Assembly: GCA_965178125.1 (NCBI GenBank)
Contig: OZ237772.1
Location: 248,001 to 312,000 of the forward strand
Length of the DNA stretch: 64,000 nucleotides
Reading direction: 5' to 3'
Origin: Bilabrum cf. latius
Lineage: Eukaryota; Bigyra: Bicosoecida; Bigyra; Bicosoecida
The notes beneath the pieces are model-generated. The model ran no database searches. It had not been told where the DNA came from and saw only the letters and a program-made list of their open reading frames with translations. Within the stretch, counting starts at the first letter, position 1, and every line of letters begins with the position of its first letter. The position numbers and the translations under genes were made by a program. Shown piece by piece: positions 42,801 to 55,384 of this stretch.

Positions 42801-45384
42801 CAGGCCCACGCAGCAGCTCGCCCGGCACGCTGCCCTCGCCTTGCACTGCGGCCATTGCAGCGCCTAGCTGCCTGCGAAGGGCGGCCATCTGGCGATCCTG
42901 GGACCTGAGCTTTGCCTCCAGCTCATCTGCGTGGGCCGCGTGCTCCGAGCGTGACGCGCTGAGCTCTTTCTGCAGCGCCCGCCGGGCAGCCTCGGCTTGC
43001 TTTGCCGTGGATTCCGATTCGGACAGTCTGGCGACGGCGGCAGACTCTCTCTTCACTGCAGAGTCCCGCTCCACTTCCGCGGCCTGTACCCTGGCCTCCG
43101 CTGCGGATAGCTTGCCCCGCGCGGTAGCAAGGTTGTCCTCGAGCTCCAGGATGCGCTGCCGGAGCGCGCCGCCCTCCCGTGCCGGGGACTCTGCCATGCT
43201 GCCCGCAAGGCTGGTCGCCCTGGGCTTCGGGTACGGGAACGACGCCCCCTACACACGGCCCCTTGCCGCTGCGCTGGAGGAGCTGTTGCCTACGTCGGAC
43301 AGATCGCTGCTTGACATGCCCGAGTATTCGCTCTCGGGGAGCGGAGGGTCCTCCTTGTTCCCTTGCCGGGCTGGTGTGGCACGAGTGCTGAGCCCACCCC
43401 GCTGGTGCACTGGCGGAGACGGCAGTCTCTGCCTAAGCAGCGACTCGCGGTCAGCCTGAGTCCGAGATTGGCCCGGGTGATCCGGTGATGTCCTTGAGGT
43501 GTCGCTGTCGGCGGCAGAGGCAGCGCTGCCTGATTTCTTGCCGCCAGCTCCTCCGCCCACAGTAGACTCCGAGAAGGTGCCCTCGGTGCCCGAAGCAGGA
43601 AGGGTCGGTGGCAGAGTGCGCCTGCTGCCGTGCCTTGTCCTTGCGTCGCTTTCTAACTCGGACGCGCTCGTGGCAGTCCCTTCAAATTCAGACTCTGGCA
43701 GGGCAGGCGGGCCGGAGGCCTTACTGTCAGCCTGGTGGGGCAAGCCTGCTGCATCAGCTGCGGCGCTTACAGGGCCCATGTCTGGCTCGTCGCGGCTCCC
43801 AGGAGACCGCAGCGCCGTGGCCTGCAAGGGCGACGGCAGCTGCGGCTCTTTCCTGTCCGTGTCCGTGTTAGTGGCTGATGCAAGTTCCCTCCGATTCGCT
43901 CCCTCTGGGGTCATCTGGCCGCGCCTCACGGCGCCTGGGCTCGCCATTGGGGAACCTTCTTTCTGGTTCTTCGGAGAGAGGGAGCGCGCCCTTGGCCTGG
44001 ATTCATGCGGTCCAGCTCCTCCGTGCAGGTCAGACATGGCCAGCGGCTGCCCCGCAGTACGTCTGCCCCGGGCACCGAACGGCCCGGCCTGTCCCAGATC
44101 TGCGCTTGCAGACATCATCGCCACACCGCTCGTTGACAGCAACCCGTCGGGGTCCATGCCCGACGCAGCCCCGCCACGCCGGGTAGGAGGTACAACTGGG
44201 GGGCTTCTTGGCGGCAAAGAGGAGGACAGCGACTCCAGGGATGGGCTGCCTCGGCTCGGGGTCGGGCCTTCCAACCCCTCCCCTGTGATGCCGCCCACTG
44301 AGGGGGCTGCCTTCAGCTCCTGCACTCTTCGCGCGCCTGCAATGATGCTAATGGGGTCCGGCGTGCCTGTCAATCCGCCGCCGCTCTACACGCTGGCTTC
44401 GGCACCCTCACCCGCGCCAGCACGATCATCAGCCAAATCAGACCCTCCGGCTCCGGTTCTCGATAGCCCCGACTGCCTGGATTTGGTCTTGCCCATCTTG
44501 CGCCTCTATCGCTGAGCCTTCTTCCACCGTTTCTGCAGCGTTTGTTGCACCACGAAACTGGACACGCCGAAGAGCTCTAGTCCAGAGCGTCGCGACAGGG
44601 CGGCAAGGACGGCAGTGGCACCCTATCCCCCGTCGGCTCCAGATGCGTGACCTGCGACGCTTCCGGGACCCGTTCTGCTGGCCGATAGACTCGCGCGGTC
44701 GTCCTCTATCCCCACGGCGGCCGCCTGGATGGCGCCCTATCGTTGGGCCATGATTCGGTCGACGAGGCTACCGCCGGGGCTGCCCCCAGCCCCAACCCGT
44801 TGAGGGGTCCCGCCTACAGACGCGACATCGCCGTCCGGTTGCATTGTGGCGGCAGAGATGCAGCTGATGGCCTGCCCCCACACCCAGTCTGCGTCGGCTG
44901 GCTCTTCATGCGAGCCTTTGGGGCCGAAATGCCCGAGGATGCGATCTGAGTACGCTAGCGTCCGTCCCGCGAAGCCCCCGCCTGCAATGGATGTACCTGC
45001 CACCGATCCAGCTGCTATTGATTCGCCCGCAACGGAAGCTGCGCCGCCCAGTACGCTTCCTGCCGACCGCTCCCGCCGGAGCACTCGCCTGACGGTAAGT
45101 TCGAAGCCTGGCACCGGACCATCGCTGCTTTGGAGCTCATTGATTTGCCCTTGCACAACAAAACCAAGAACACGCCGTTCCATACTATAACCTTGCGGTA
45201 TCAGCAGCCTAGATACGTGAAAGGCAGGGCCCAAGCCTGGTTGCCCGTAATGCTTTATATGAAGGTCCTAGCCTGCATTGTCTTTGACGACTACCCTGCG
45301 TTTACCTCCACCTTTTGCAATAGATGAAGATGACGACTGCGCGATCATGGAACCTGCATTGGGTGCACTTCGGTGTGGCTGCAT
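30844..45384 (-). CDS. Giant coiled-coil protein with Sfi1-like repeats
   Basis: A single frame from ATG 45384 (another ATG at 45348) to TAA 30844, 4,846 aa, with at least 35 in-frame UAGs and no UAA or UGA. Approximate layout: 1-730 low-complexity Ser/Gly/Arg; 730-1290 coiled coil; 1290-3715 five partly complete 511-aa repeats; 3715-4410 coiled coil; 4410-4846 basic, disordered. Each repeat has heptad-type helix (such as LEEQAARLRDAGGARSELES) and W-containing segments LRQWLDRWRASVTRRKVARR and LGSAFARWVRCS that look like Sfi1-type centrin-binding helices. I infer a cytoskeletal role at centrioles, basal bodies or rootlets. Start choice is tentative; no intron was needed. Confidence 0.75.
34239..41510 (-). 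repeat. 1,533-bp tandem repeat, about 4.7 copies
   Basis: Identical landmarks recur every 1,533 bp (for example TAG codons at 36028, 37561, 39094, 40627). The period is 511 codons, so frame is kept. Copies differ by scattered substitutions, mostly silent in the minus-strand gene. At 35725 one copy has TAG where copies at 37258, 38791 and 40324 have CAG. Confidence 0.95.
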
Positions 45385-45636
45385 CGCAGAAGTAGATTGC
45401 GACAGACCCGAGACTTGATCCGGATGTGCACCAGATTTGGGTGTGCTTCTTTCCTTTAACTCCCAACTCAGGTCTGAAACACACGCTTCGTACCAACTTC
45501 GCAAGGCTTCTGTGGTACAATACCCTACTACCGGCCTCGGGCCTGCAAAATAAGATGGATAAGAAAGCGAGCAAAGGTTTCCACTCGAATTGTAACGTGC
45601 AAATGCAGGCGACTGTCGGTCGCAACGCCACTCTGT

Positions 45637-47982
45637 TCATCACGAGCCAACAATTGTGCGGGCAAGCCTTCGCATGGACCTTCCCACGTATGCCAGGGAG
45701 CTTACTGTGCGGTCTCTTCGCATGTCTTCCTGTGCGTCTCTATCGTGCGCCTCGCCACACACGCACCTGCAGCCCCTGCCGCAGCCCGAGGGCGACGATT
45801 CCCCATTGCCCGCTATACCATCGCGTCTCCCACTCTCCGCTACAGCCGCCTAGCTTGCCGCAATTTCATTGATTTCGCTGCTCGATACTAACTCCGAATT
45901 TCCAACCGCTGTCTGGTTTCGTACTGCCTCCGCCTCCGCCTCCGCCTCGAATGCACGGCCCGCAGCAGCGCTCCCTTTCCCTCCAGCCGACAGGAGCGCC
46001 TGCGCGGCGCCGCGAAGTTCCGCACGCGTAGCCAAGAAACCGATGCGCGGCGCCTTAGACTCCCTCTCATTTCGATCGTTCCTCTCCTTGAGCCTGTCGA
46101 TTGCCTCCAAATCGGCCCCCTCGGCTGCCATGCCAGCCCTATGCTCCTCTTCCGCGATACCAGCGGCGCGGTCCGCCTCCAGCTCCTCTGCGGATTTTTC
46201 CTATTCCTCCTCGGGCACTTTCGATGCGGGCGCATCGCCTTGCAGCGAATTGCCGCCGCCGTGTCCCAATCGATGGGCAAGTCGCGCTCGCTCTGCCTGC
46301 TCTACCAAAGCAATTGCCTCATTCACCATGCCGGCGTCCAGGCCCTCCCATTGCAGGTGTGACGAGCACTCCGACCCGTAGTCACCGCTGAGCACACCTG
46401 CAGCGGACTGCAGGGCCTGCATGGATCCACTCGTCACAGTGGATTCACTCGTCACACGATCGAGGCACATTCGATAGAGGCGCTCACGGGCTCGCCCAAC
46501 CGCTGGGACCACTGTGAGATGGCCGCCAGCCGGGTCACCCTCACCACCCTACACTCCCTATCCTCCCTACTCGGAGCCAAAATCAACGCTATCGGATTGG
46601 GTGGCGATGGCTCCGCCGTTGGATGTATCGGCTGCCAGTGCGCTGCACGGCTCTGCGTTCCCCTGGAGCTGCCCCAATTGCAACAGGGCATGGCTGGCGG
46701 CTGCAGCCACGTGGTCCGCAAGGTGCATCGCACTGCCGCACAGCTGGTTGCACCCGGCGAAGGTCCTCGCCCTCGCGATGTAGATACATGTCTCCGGCTC
46801 AGACACCGACAGCAGTGCGGGACCGTAGGGAGTCACACGTGGGGCGAACTGGGATGACTCGGCGGCGGTTGCAACCGACACCGCCCTGAGCAGCAGGCCG
46901 GCGGCATCCTAAAGGTGCATTGCACTGCCATGTTCCTCGTGGGGCGGTACCCCTGTGCTTCCGTCATGGTGCCCGCTGTCTGCACTAGCGATTCCGATTC
47001 CGATTCCGAGAGACTGCAGCAAACTCGCAGATGCGGAGGTAACGTCGGCCGAGCCGTGGCCCCCAGCTGAGTGAGGGCCAGTGCTAGAACCAGCAACAGT
47101 GCCCCCCACGGCCATTGGTCGATTCGAAGGAGCGGGTTGAGGGGGTGGTGGTGGAGGGGGCGCGCACACGAAGTGCACCGTGGTGCTCCTCTTGAGGTCG
47201 GGAGAGCACTAGGTCCCGTCGTCCAGGTCCATGCTCGCCCACCACACCGATTGCTTGGCGCCTACTGTTGTCCTGGCCCAAATTCTGCTGCTGCTGATCC
47301 TCCTGCCATGGCTGAGTTGCCCCTAGCCGGTCTCCTGCTCGTGCTCGTCCTCGTGGATCTGGTCTGCCAGAGTATCCAGCTGCTCCGCGGTGTTCCATCG
47401 CGTGGCAACGGTGCTCACTTCACCGCCTTCTGCGCATGCGTCCCCATTTCCAACGCAGTTGCGGCCGCCGAATCGGCTTGCGCGCGGAGTTGGCAACGGT
47501 GGCGGTGCATTCGACGACGAAGTGGCAGTCCTCCAGCCTCGAAAGAGGCCGAGTATGCCGAAGAAGGGGGCCTGCCCCCAGGGAGACGTCCCGCTCACGT
47601 CTAGTTGTGTGATGTTCCGAAATGGACACAGTTCGTACTTGTAAGATCCTTGGCGCAGTGGCAAGCACGTGTCCGCGAGCTCTTGCAGTAGGTCGGCGGG
47701 CCCATGCCTTGGGACTGGATCCCTCTCAGGTTCGGGGATTATCGGAGTCGGCGACGGTACCGGTGTTGGTTTTGGTCTCGGAGTGCCTTCCACTGCCTTT
47801 CCTGGCTTGAACTATGCGCTACGAAGCGCTGCTGCTGATTCACCGTGCAAACTGCGCTAGCGTGAAGCTATCAGCTTTCGAATGCTGAATGAGTGATTTG
47901 CTGCGCTCTAATCATACGCTAAGCAACTTGCAAACAATGTTAGGATGCAAATCAGGATACGTGGGGAGCATTGGGTGCGCAT
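45637..47982 (-). CDS. Secretory MRH-domain protein, GNPTG-like
   Basis: 781 aa from ATG 47982 to TGA 45637. Signal peptide MRTQCSPRILICILTLFASC. After a Pro-rich linker, GSYKYELCPFRNITQLDVSG with FFGILGLFRGW closely follows the start of the MRH domain of GNPTG, the gamma subunit of GlcNAc-1-phosphotransferase. The domain end DDGTQCSPDLKRSTTVHFVC lies past two UAGs, one being the Gln of GTQC. MRH domains bind mannose-type N-glycans in the ER or Golgi, in GNPTG, glucosidase II beta and OS-9. Between the two parts is an extra, less conserved stretch. The C-terminal half (after PPPPPPPQPAPSNRP) is Ala/Ser/Glu-rich and helical with no known domain. Confidence 0.65.
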
Positions 47983-48130
47983 AGAACTAATGAACTGACA
48001 ATCGATTTGCTGCAGCGAACGATTCCCGGTTCCGGTATTGGCATCCGCCCAACCTCGCTCCTGTTATTGAGCCTAAACTGCACAATGGCAATAGCCGCGC
48101 TATTTCAACGCGTGCCAGTTATGCTACTAT

Positions 48131-51100
48131 TTATCCAATTGACCCGGCACCCGCCTGCACACGGCCCGAGCCAGGCCTCGCCACACGTCCACCCTCATGC
48201 TTGTCCTCATGCTCCTGCTGATCGCCTTCGCCTTCACGCTCGTCACAACCATGTTCTCCCGCCTGCTCTCTGTCAAGCGACATGCCGGCCTCTGTGCTGA
48301 TTTCTAGCTCGTCATCGCCTTCCCCATCCCCCCCCTCCTCGTGCTGCTCTGCCCCCTTCGCCTCCTGGCCATGCTCGCCCCACCGCCCGGTCGTCCCACG
48401 GCTCGATGGCCCTGCTCCACCTTGCGCTGCACCCTGCCGCACGGGCCCCGGTGCTGTGGCAGTAGATCCCCGGCTCCGGCGCTCCGATGCGTCGGAGAAC
48501 GAAGCCATTCCGGTTGCTTCGATGGAATTGGAGGCACCCTGCTGCTGCTGTTGCTGCTACTTCTGGCCCGGCAGTGGAGTGGATGAAGCGGGAGCAGCAG
48601 CCGCTACCGCAGGGTCAGCCGCACCCATTGCAGCTGCAGCGGGAGACGGCTCTCGATCACTCGTCACACCTGCTTTGCTGGCGCGAGCCTGGCGCCCCCC
48701 CCTCTGCCGATGGCCCGATAGGCGCCTGGGTGATGCGCTGGAGAATGCCGAGCCGATCGAGGCGCGGCCACTCCCTCCGCTGCCCACGCTCACCGCCCGC
48801 CCCCCCGTCTGGCCCACGCGTCCCGTCCGTCGCAGGGCAGCATCGGTCGCACCCTGCGGCGGACGGATGGTTGCAACCACCGCCCCGTCCGCCGACCCGA
48901 TCGTCGTCACGCCTTCGGCGGCTGATACCGCCAGCTCGCCCGCCGCTGGAGGGACCATCATGCTGCTCCTACTGCCGCCGCTGGAGGTGCCTCCGCGGCT
49001 CGCACCCTGTCTGCCGCGCCGCACCCTGGGCTTGGGCACGAACCCACTCGTCACACCAGCACCCCCCTTGCCGTACCTGTGGCTCTCGAGGGCCGGGTGA
49101 GGAGGGGAGGTGGAGGGCGGGGCGGGGAATGGACCGCCGGGGTGCTGCGAGGCCGCGCCCATGCGCTGGTGCCGGGGGTGGGAAGCAAAGGACTGGCCGC
49201 CCCCGCTGCCCGAGGTTCCGCTGGCGCCGCGCTTGTGACCACCGCTGCCCCCAGCACCTGAGCTGACCCCGGAAGCGCCGCTCCCAGCCGCCACGCGGCG
49301 CCGCGCCGCGGAACCGGAACCGGCCCCTCCCTTGGACGTCAGCGACGTGCGCCGGATGGTTCCGCTGGCGCCGCGACGAATCCCAGCCTGCGCCGAGCCG
49401 GTTCCGGTTCCGCTGCCAGAGCCCCCTCCCGCACGTCGCGCGGCGCCGCTCCCGCCGCGCCGCTGCGACGACCTCTGCGTATAGGTTCCGCTATCAAGCG
49501 CGGCGCCGGGCAGCATGTTGCTCGGCGAGTTACGACCAGCCGCGGCCCCTGGCTGCCTCTTGGCCTAGCTCCCCGTCCGCCTGCTTCCCGCGGTGGGCCC
49601 CTGGACGAGACCGCTTCCGCTGCGGGAATGGGACTGCGGGCGATCGGAGGTTCCGCTCTGGGACTGCGCGGCGCCGGCGAACCCACCACCCATCATCATC
49701 GCCGTTGCGAGGCGTGACTGCCGCGCGCCGCTGCGGCTGCGCATGTGCATCCGATCCGCAGCACTCGTCACACCCGACCCACGACCACTTGCCCCTGGGC
49801 CTCCTGTTGTGGCGGCAGCCGCGGCCGTTGTTCCCTGTTTGTTGGAGTCCTTGCTCCTGCTCCTGCCCCTGCTCGACTTGCGACGGAGAGTACTCACTCC
49901 CACGCCCGAATGCAGGCTGCTGACGTCATCGTCGTCACCTACGTCGGACGGTACGGTGGCCGGTTTGCCCATGGCAATGTGTCGAGGCACTCTGCCTGCC
50001 ATGGATGCGGAACCGGCGCCGCGCGAAGACCGAAGCCTGGATGCTTTGCGCGTTCCTGAGCCGGATCCGTGCGCGGCGCCGCTGCCTGTGGTTCCGCCTG
50101 ATCCGATCCGGTTCCGTCGGGATCCACCGGTGGATGCACCGGAGCTACCAGCCAGCGCTCCTGACCCGGCGGACCCGCTGCTTCCCGCAGCACCGCCGGC
50201 GGACTTGCCCTGCCTCGCGGCAGCTGGCCCCGACACGGTCCGGTGAACGTTCGCCAGCAAACCTCCATCCGAGGCGGCAGCGGGCATGGCCCCGTCCAGG
50301 CTCGTACTGAAGATGGCCTGCCCAGCCAGCACGGGCTGCTGACCCGGCCCCAGCCCGGATCCTGCGCCACCGTTCGCTGCACCCACGCTCAGGGCGCCAG
50401 AGAGGGAATGCGCGTGCTGTGAGTGAGATCCGTGTGACGATTGCGGGATGTGACGAGTGTGTGGGGGGCCGCGTCCCGACCCGGGCGCCCGCCCGCCAAC
50501 GAACCCTGACAGGGAACGTTCGGCTTCGCCCCTCTGGATCCGCTGGACCATGGCGGTTGCAACCGACTGCACGTCGTCGTCATCCCTCAGTCGCGGGTAG
50601 GGGTCGAAATCGGATCTGCGGCTGTCTGTCTCCACGTCTTCCACGGAGGCTTGCGTATGAATAGGCCCTGCCCCTGGCCCTACACCCGCACCCGCGCCAG
50701 CACCCGCACCAGTGCCAGTTGCAGTCGCTGGTGCTGTCGCACGCACCTGTTGGTCTTGCAGTCGATGGATCTGTTCCATACCAGTGTCGGCTCGATGAGC
50801 CAGCGGCGTGCCTTCCTGTGCCTCGGTTGACGATTGCCGCAGCATGTCTTCAGGGGCGCTAATGCTGGGGCGCTCGTGCTGGTACTGGTGCTGGTGCTGG
50901 TGCTGGTCATCGGCGGGATCGGCAGCTCTCGCAGCGCCGGGCTTCGTACCGGCTTGGTACAGATTGCCAGGCGACCCCTCTGTCGCGCCCGGAAGGAACG
51001 GCGGCGCCACAGCCACATCGGCATCGATCACAGGGCCGTTGAGCTGCACCCCTGGGGGTGCCACGAAGGGACGAGGTTCCGCAACGGATTGCGCGGCGCC

Positions 51101-52777
51101 GGATGCCTGGCGGGCCAGCTTTGAGAGGCTGCTGGTGCCTGACGACACTCTCTTCATCTTCGATTTCATCCGACGGAAGGCCGTGTGCCCGCTGCCCACG
51201 CTGTCAGTCCCCGCTGACCCGGCGTGGTGCGAGCCCGGGCTTTGCTGCCCATAGTGCTGTCCCCCGGTTGTTGCTGCTGCTGCTGCTGCTGCGGCTGCAT
51301 ACGACGCGGTTGATCCGTGCGGCGAAGGCACAGCGGCTGCGACAGCCGAAGCGGCCTCACTCTAGTCCTGGTACCCACCGCCGGCCGCGACGATACCAGG
51401 GTGGGTTAGTGCGCCGGTTGCAACCGCCACCCTTGCCTCCGGCCGGGCGTGGATGCTGCCCGTACCCGGCATCAGGCTAGACCCGCCCGACTCGGAGCCG
51501 ATATCATCCCCGCCGTCTCCGCCTCCTGAGCCAGCCGCCCTGCCAGCGCCCGGCACCTCTGGTTCTCGCATCCTCTGAGGGCCCGGCATCGCGGGGTTAA
51601 GGGAGGGGGCGCGGGCGCCGCCGCGTGTGGCGGTTCCGCTGACGTGGGCGGGCGCGGCGCCGCTCTGCGGAACATGTTCCGCTGCGTCAACACCGAGGGG
51701 AGCGTTCCCGTCGGCGTGTTGCGCGGCGCCTGCCTGGTGCACCAGCGATGCTGCCGCGATCCGAGACGACCTGGAGGTTGCAACCGACCGGATGCTGCCG
51801 CGCCCGCTTGCACCACCGTGCAGTGAACCCTCAGGGGAGGGCAGATTGTTCTTTGCAGGTCCCACGGGATTCCCCTGCCAGGTGACTCCCATGTTCTGGC
51901 GCTGCCTCTACAGCTGAGACTGGGCATGAGACTGCTGCTACTGCTGCTGCTGCTTTGCGCGGCGTCTTGGCGGCATGGGTGCAGGGATGCCGTGTGCGCT
52001 TGGTGCTCCAGCACCCGCCGCCTGCATCGCGATGGCATTGAGATCCTCCTGGGACCGACCCCGGCGAGAGGTGCCCCCCGCTCCCTTGGATCCCGCACCC
52101 GCTCTGCGCCTCCTGCGGCCAGACGACGTCCCGGCAGTACCAGCACTGGTGCCGGTGCCGATGCCGGTGCCTCCGGAAGAGCTCGGCTGCTGCTGCCCGC
52201 CCCTGCCCTGTCCTGCGACCATTCCGGGATCGGCTTCCCCCGGAGACTGAGAGGATCGCCCCTCTGATTGCTCCATGCCTTCTCGCTCCAGGACTTCACG
52301 CGCGAACAGTCGAGCCAGGTTGCTGATGAGGTGCTGGGTCGGATCGGCCGGGTCGGCGGCTGGTGGGGCACCGAATGATCCCGGAGCACCGCTCATCGAA
52401 TCGCTCGAAGGGTGCTATCCGGGAATGCCATCAAATGATCCTGGTTCGCGTATTCCGTCCTGCACTGGTACCGGCGGGGATTCAGGACCTGCTCGTTGGC
52501 GAGCGAGCATCGCTTCGCCTGGGCGAGATGAAGTTCTGTCGGCCTGCATCGCCGAATTGCGAGGTCTAGTCATGCCGTGATCGACGGATGGATTAGACCG
52601 CCTTACTCGCTCAGGAATGTTCGGATTGCTGTTGTTCGTGCCCGCAGGTGGAGATGGTGGCGGGGTGCGACCCGGCGCTCGCCTTCCTTGCAAAGCAGTT
52701 TCTGGCGCTGGCCGTCTTCCTCCTTCGGCACGGCTGCCGCGCGGCCTGGTCCTTCCGTCGCTTCTACCTGGTTGCAT
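48131..52777 (-). CDS. Large disordered Gly/Ser/Arg-rich protein
   Basis: 1,548 aa from ATG 52777 to TAA 48131; six same-frame pieces are joined by UAGs at 52415, 51938, 51908, 51362, 49565 and 48557. An in-frame TGA upstream (52934) limits the N-terminus. Only one short ordered-looking piece is seen near residue 145 (LISNLARLFAREVLEREGME). The rest is low-complexity: poly-Gln, Gly/Ala/Ser runs, and basic clusters such as SGRRRRRAGAGSKGAGG. Possibly an RNA-granule, chromatin or scaffold protein; function cannot be assigned. The words GTGACGAGT, GGTTGCAACC and GGTTCCGCTGG are dense here. Confidence 0.6.
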
Positions 52778-53969
52778 GCGAATCGTTGTGCAGCCAGCGC
52801 TCTTGCTAGCAGGACTCTGCTTTATGCAGGCAGAATCGATTCCGACGAGTCCAGTCCACTGCTTCCTTTCTCGAGGTCTGCAAAGAATAAACCTGCGGTA
52901 CGTGATCTAACAACAGTAAATTAAAGTTAGTTGTCAATGGACATGGCTACAATGAGAGATGATGTGCCGCTTCATGCACGGCCAACTAGGAAAATGCAGC
53001 GCTGCTGCACCCTGTTCCAAATGTCGATGCGGCCTGGAACCTTAACTGACGCAAGTATTGCATGCAGTCAAACGAGCCGGTCAGCAGCCAATTGCTCATA
53101 CACACTCCACTTGACTACACGATTATCGGCGCGGGGCACAGAAACCAAGAGGCCAATGGCTGAGCGTCGAGAAAAACGTTGCCAACCAATCGACTTAATT
53201 GTCACTGGCACAACCAAACTACTGGCGAAGCAAATTTTACTGTTCCAGAACATACCGTAACGTACTCTAGTTTCCTTCCAAGCTCTCTGAACACACAACA
53301 TAGGGAATGACAGAATGCAGATAGCAGGCAAGACTCTTTTATAGTTCACAGCTTTCACGACATGAACCACAACAAGAACTGACCAATGCGTGTAAATACA
53401 CAACAACAACCAATTAGGATGGGATCCAGTGACTTCTATGCAATGCATCGTTCAGTTTGCAGGATATGTCTCGGGAGTACTGCAGCGCAGCAGACCGATC
53501 TTTGCACCGATGCCCCATATCTCTCAGTCACTCCTATAACAACATATTAATACCATCCTATTTATAAACAGCATAATATCGTTGGTAATTCAATCCGGCA
53601 AAGGACCAGGATAGAAAACAGCATGGGCAAGGCATCGAGGGATTTCCACCAATAGCTGCTCATGACGCCAGTTCTGTACTAATAGTGCATCCGGTAAAGA
53701 GTTCTCACTTAGATTATAACACGTAAAATATATACCTGAACTAGCGCTTAATATATCGCCTAGCACCCGCACAGTTTGCCAGAGAAGTCGTCGTGTCACT
53801 GGCGAGACAGCGGAACCATTCTTTAGGTTCGCTACGAACCTGTTTTGGCTCGATGGCCCGTCGCCGCGCGCGCGGACAGTTCCAGAACGATCGCACACAA
53901 GTGCCTCTGCCAGCGTGTTGTTAAGCCATTGCGCCAGTATATTTAATTTAGTAATTCTTTTCGTCTAGG
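52778..53969. other. Divergent intergenic region
   Basis: 1.2 kb between divergent genes, of lower GC than the coding flanks. Minus-strand ORFs at 53448..53068 and 53898..53590 end in genuine TGA codons but show no domain or signal; I do not call them genes. Confidence 0.4.
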
Positions 53970-54896
53970 ATGCCGATCGTGTATTCTGTGATAGCGCGGG
54001 GCAAGGTTGTGCTTGCTGAGTACTCTGCTCAGACTGGCAACTTTCCCACCGTCACTAGGGTACTCTTGGAAAAGATTGAACCCAAAGACTAGAAAATGAG
54101 CTACACATATGACCAGTGAGCGTTCTACGCCGTCCATCCATTCGCATGCCAATCAGTGGATGACATGATGCTGTTGATCACGCGCTGCATGTACAGTCAA
54201 TGCCGTCCAAGGTCTATGTACTGCTGTGGAAAATCGGTTGCTGGCAATGATTTGTATCAGTTCGGCTGCCTGACACTACGGCCCATATGCGTTCGCATTG
54301 GTGCCTTCGAAGCAGACCTGGGACTCGGCACGCACGCCACATACGGATGGACACGGACCGACCCAATTGCTCCCACTCGCAGGTACATTTTCAACTTTGA
54401 GGTGGACGACAATATCACGTACTTGTGCCTGACGGACCAGGACGAGAGCCGAAAGAGGCGGGTGGCCTTCCAATTCCTCGCCGAGATGAAGCAGGCATTT
54501 AGGAGGCAGTTCGGCCAGCGGCCCCACACTGCCATCGCCTTCTCTCTGAACTCCGAGTTCCAGTCCACCATGGCGGACTTGATCCAGCGCTTCAACAGCG
54601 GAGAGGGGGACGCCTTCAGCCGCGTGCAGGGCAAGCTGGACAACGTGAAGGACGTCATGATGCAGAACATCGACAAGGTGCTAGACAGGGGCGAGAGAGT
54701 CGAGCTGCTCGTCGAGAAGACAGACGAGCTCTCCAGGTCTGCGCAGAAATTCCAGTACTCGAGCCGGAACTTGAAGAACGCCATGTGGTGCCGCAACGTC
54801 AAGATGTGGCTGCTCATCATCGGTATCGTGCTCGTCATCATCTACTTCATCGTGAGCTTCATCTGCGGGTTCAACTTCAAGAAGTGCAGGAAGTGA
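53970..54896 (+). CDS. VAMP7-like longin R-SNARE, one intron
   Basis: Exons 53970-54115 and 54383-54896, intron 54116-54382 with GTGAG donor and CTCGCAG acceptor splitting a Gln codon; 219 aa. Longin domain: PIVYSVIARGKVVLAEYSAQ, TRVLLEKIEPKDQKMSYTYD (UAG as Gln), YIFNFEVDDNITYLCLTDQD and MNSEF-type segment LNSEFQS. The SNARE motif KLDNVKDVMMQNIDKVLDRG has the zero-layer Arg, then a C-terminal anchor WLLIIGIVLVIIYFIVSFIC with a short tail. R-SNAREs of this type drive fusion with late endosomes, lysosomes or the plasma membrane. The gene is complete. Confidence 0.9.
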
Positions 54897-55384
54897 GGGA
54901 ATCGGCTGGTTTGACGACTGCATCGTGTGACGAGTACACTGCGGAGGGAACGATGGTGTGTCCCGGGGGTTGGTCCCTGGAGCGCACCATGTGGATCCCA
55001 ATCTGATCGTGCGATGGTGATGATGATGGTGACGATGATGTCGACTATGCGTGCTGTGACGCGTGCTGGTGGCTGCCTGCGTGCCGCGCTCGGGATTGGG
55101 AATCAAGAGGCAAGAGGGGGTATGGGCGTTTTTGGCTTACCGCTCTTGCCTCTGGGTGGTGATCGCGGCAGGTGGGTGTGGCAAACTACACGCTACCTAA
55201 CCGATGTGTTTTATTCTAGTGTTGGCTGTGACTGAGGTACTGGCTTCTGTCCATACAACATATTCTTGCTTTTGTGCGAAGTAAACCTGCCTTGGCATTG
55301 GTCAGCATGCAAGTCCAGCCCACAGCATGCGAGGTCAGCCCAAAAACTGCTCCTGTGATCGGCTGTCACTGGCACAACATCTGC
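54897..55384. other. Convergent intergenic region
   Basis: 488 bp between the SNARE gene and the end of the membrane protein gene on the other strand. It contains one GTGACGAGT word (54926) and a GAT-rich stretch near 55015; no gene seen. Confidence 0.5.

Noticed and set aside
53068-53898. Two minus-strand ORFs in the spacer before the SNARE gene
   Set aside because: Both stop at TGA, do not join each other, and show no domain, signal peptide or coding-like composition.
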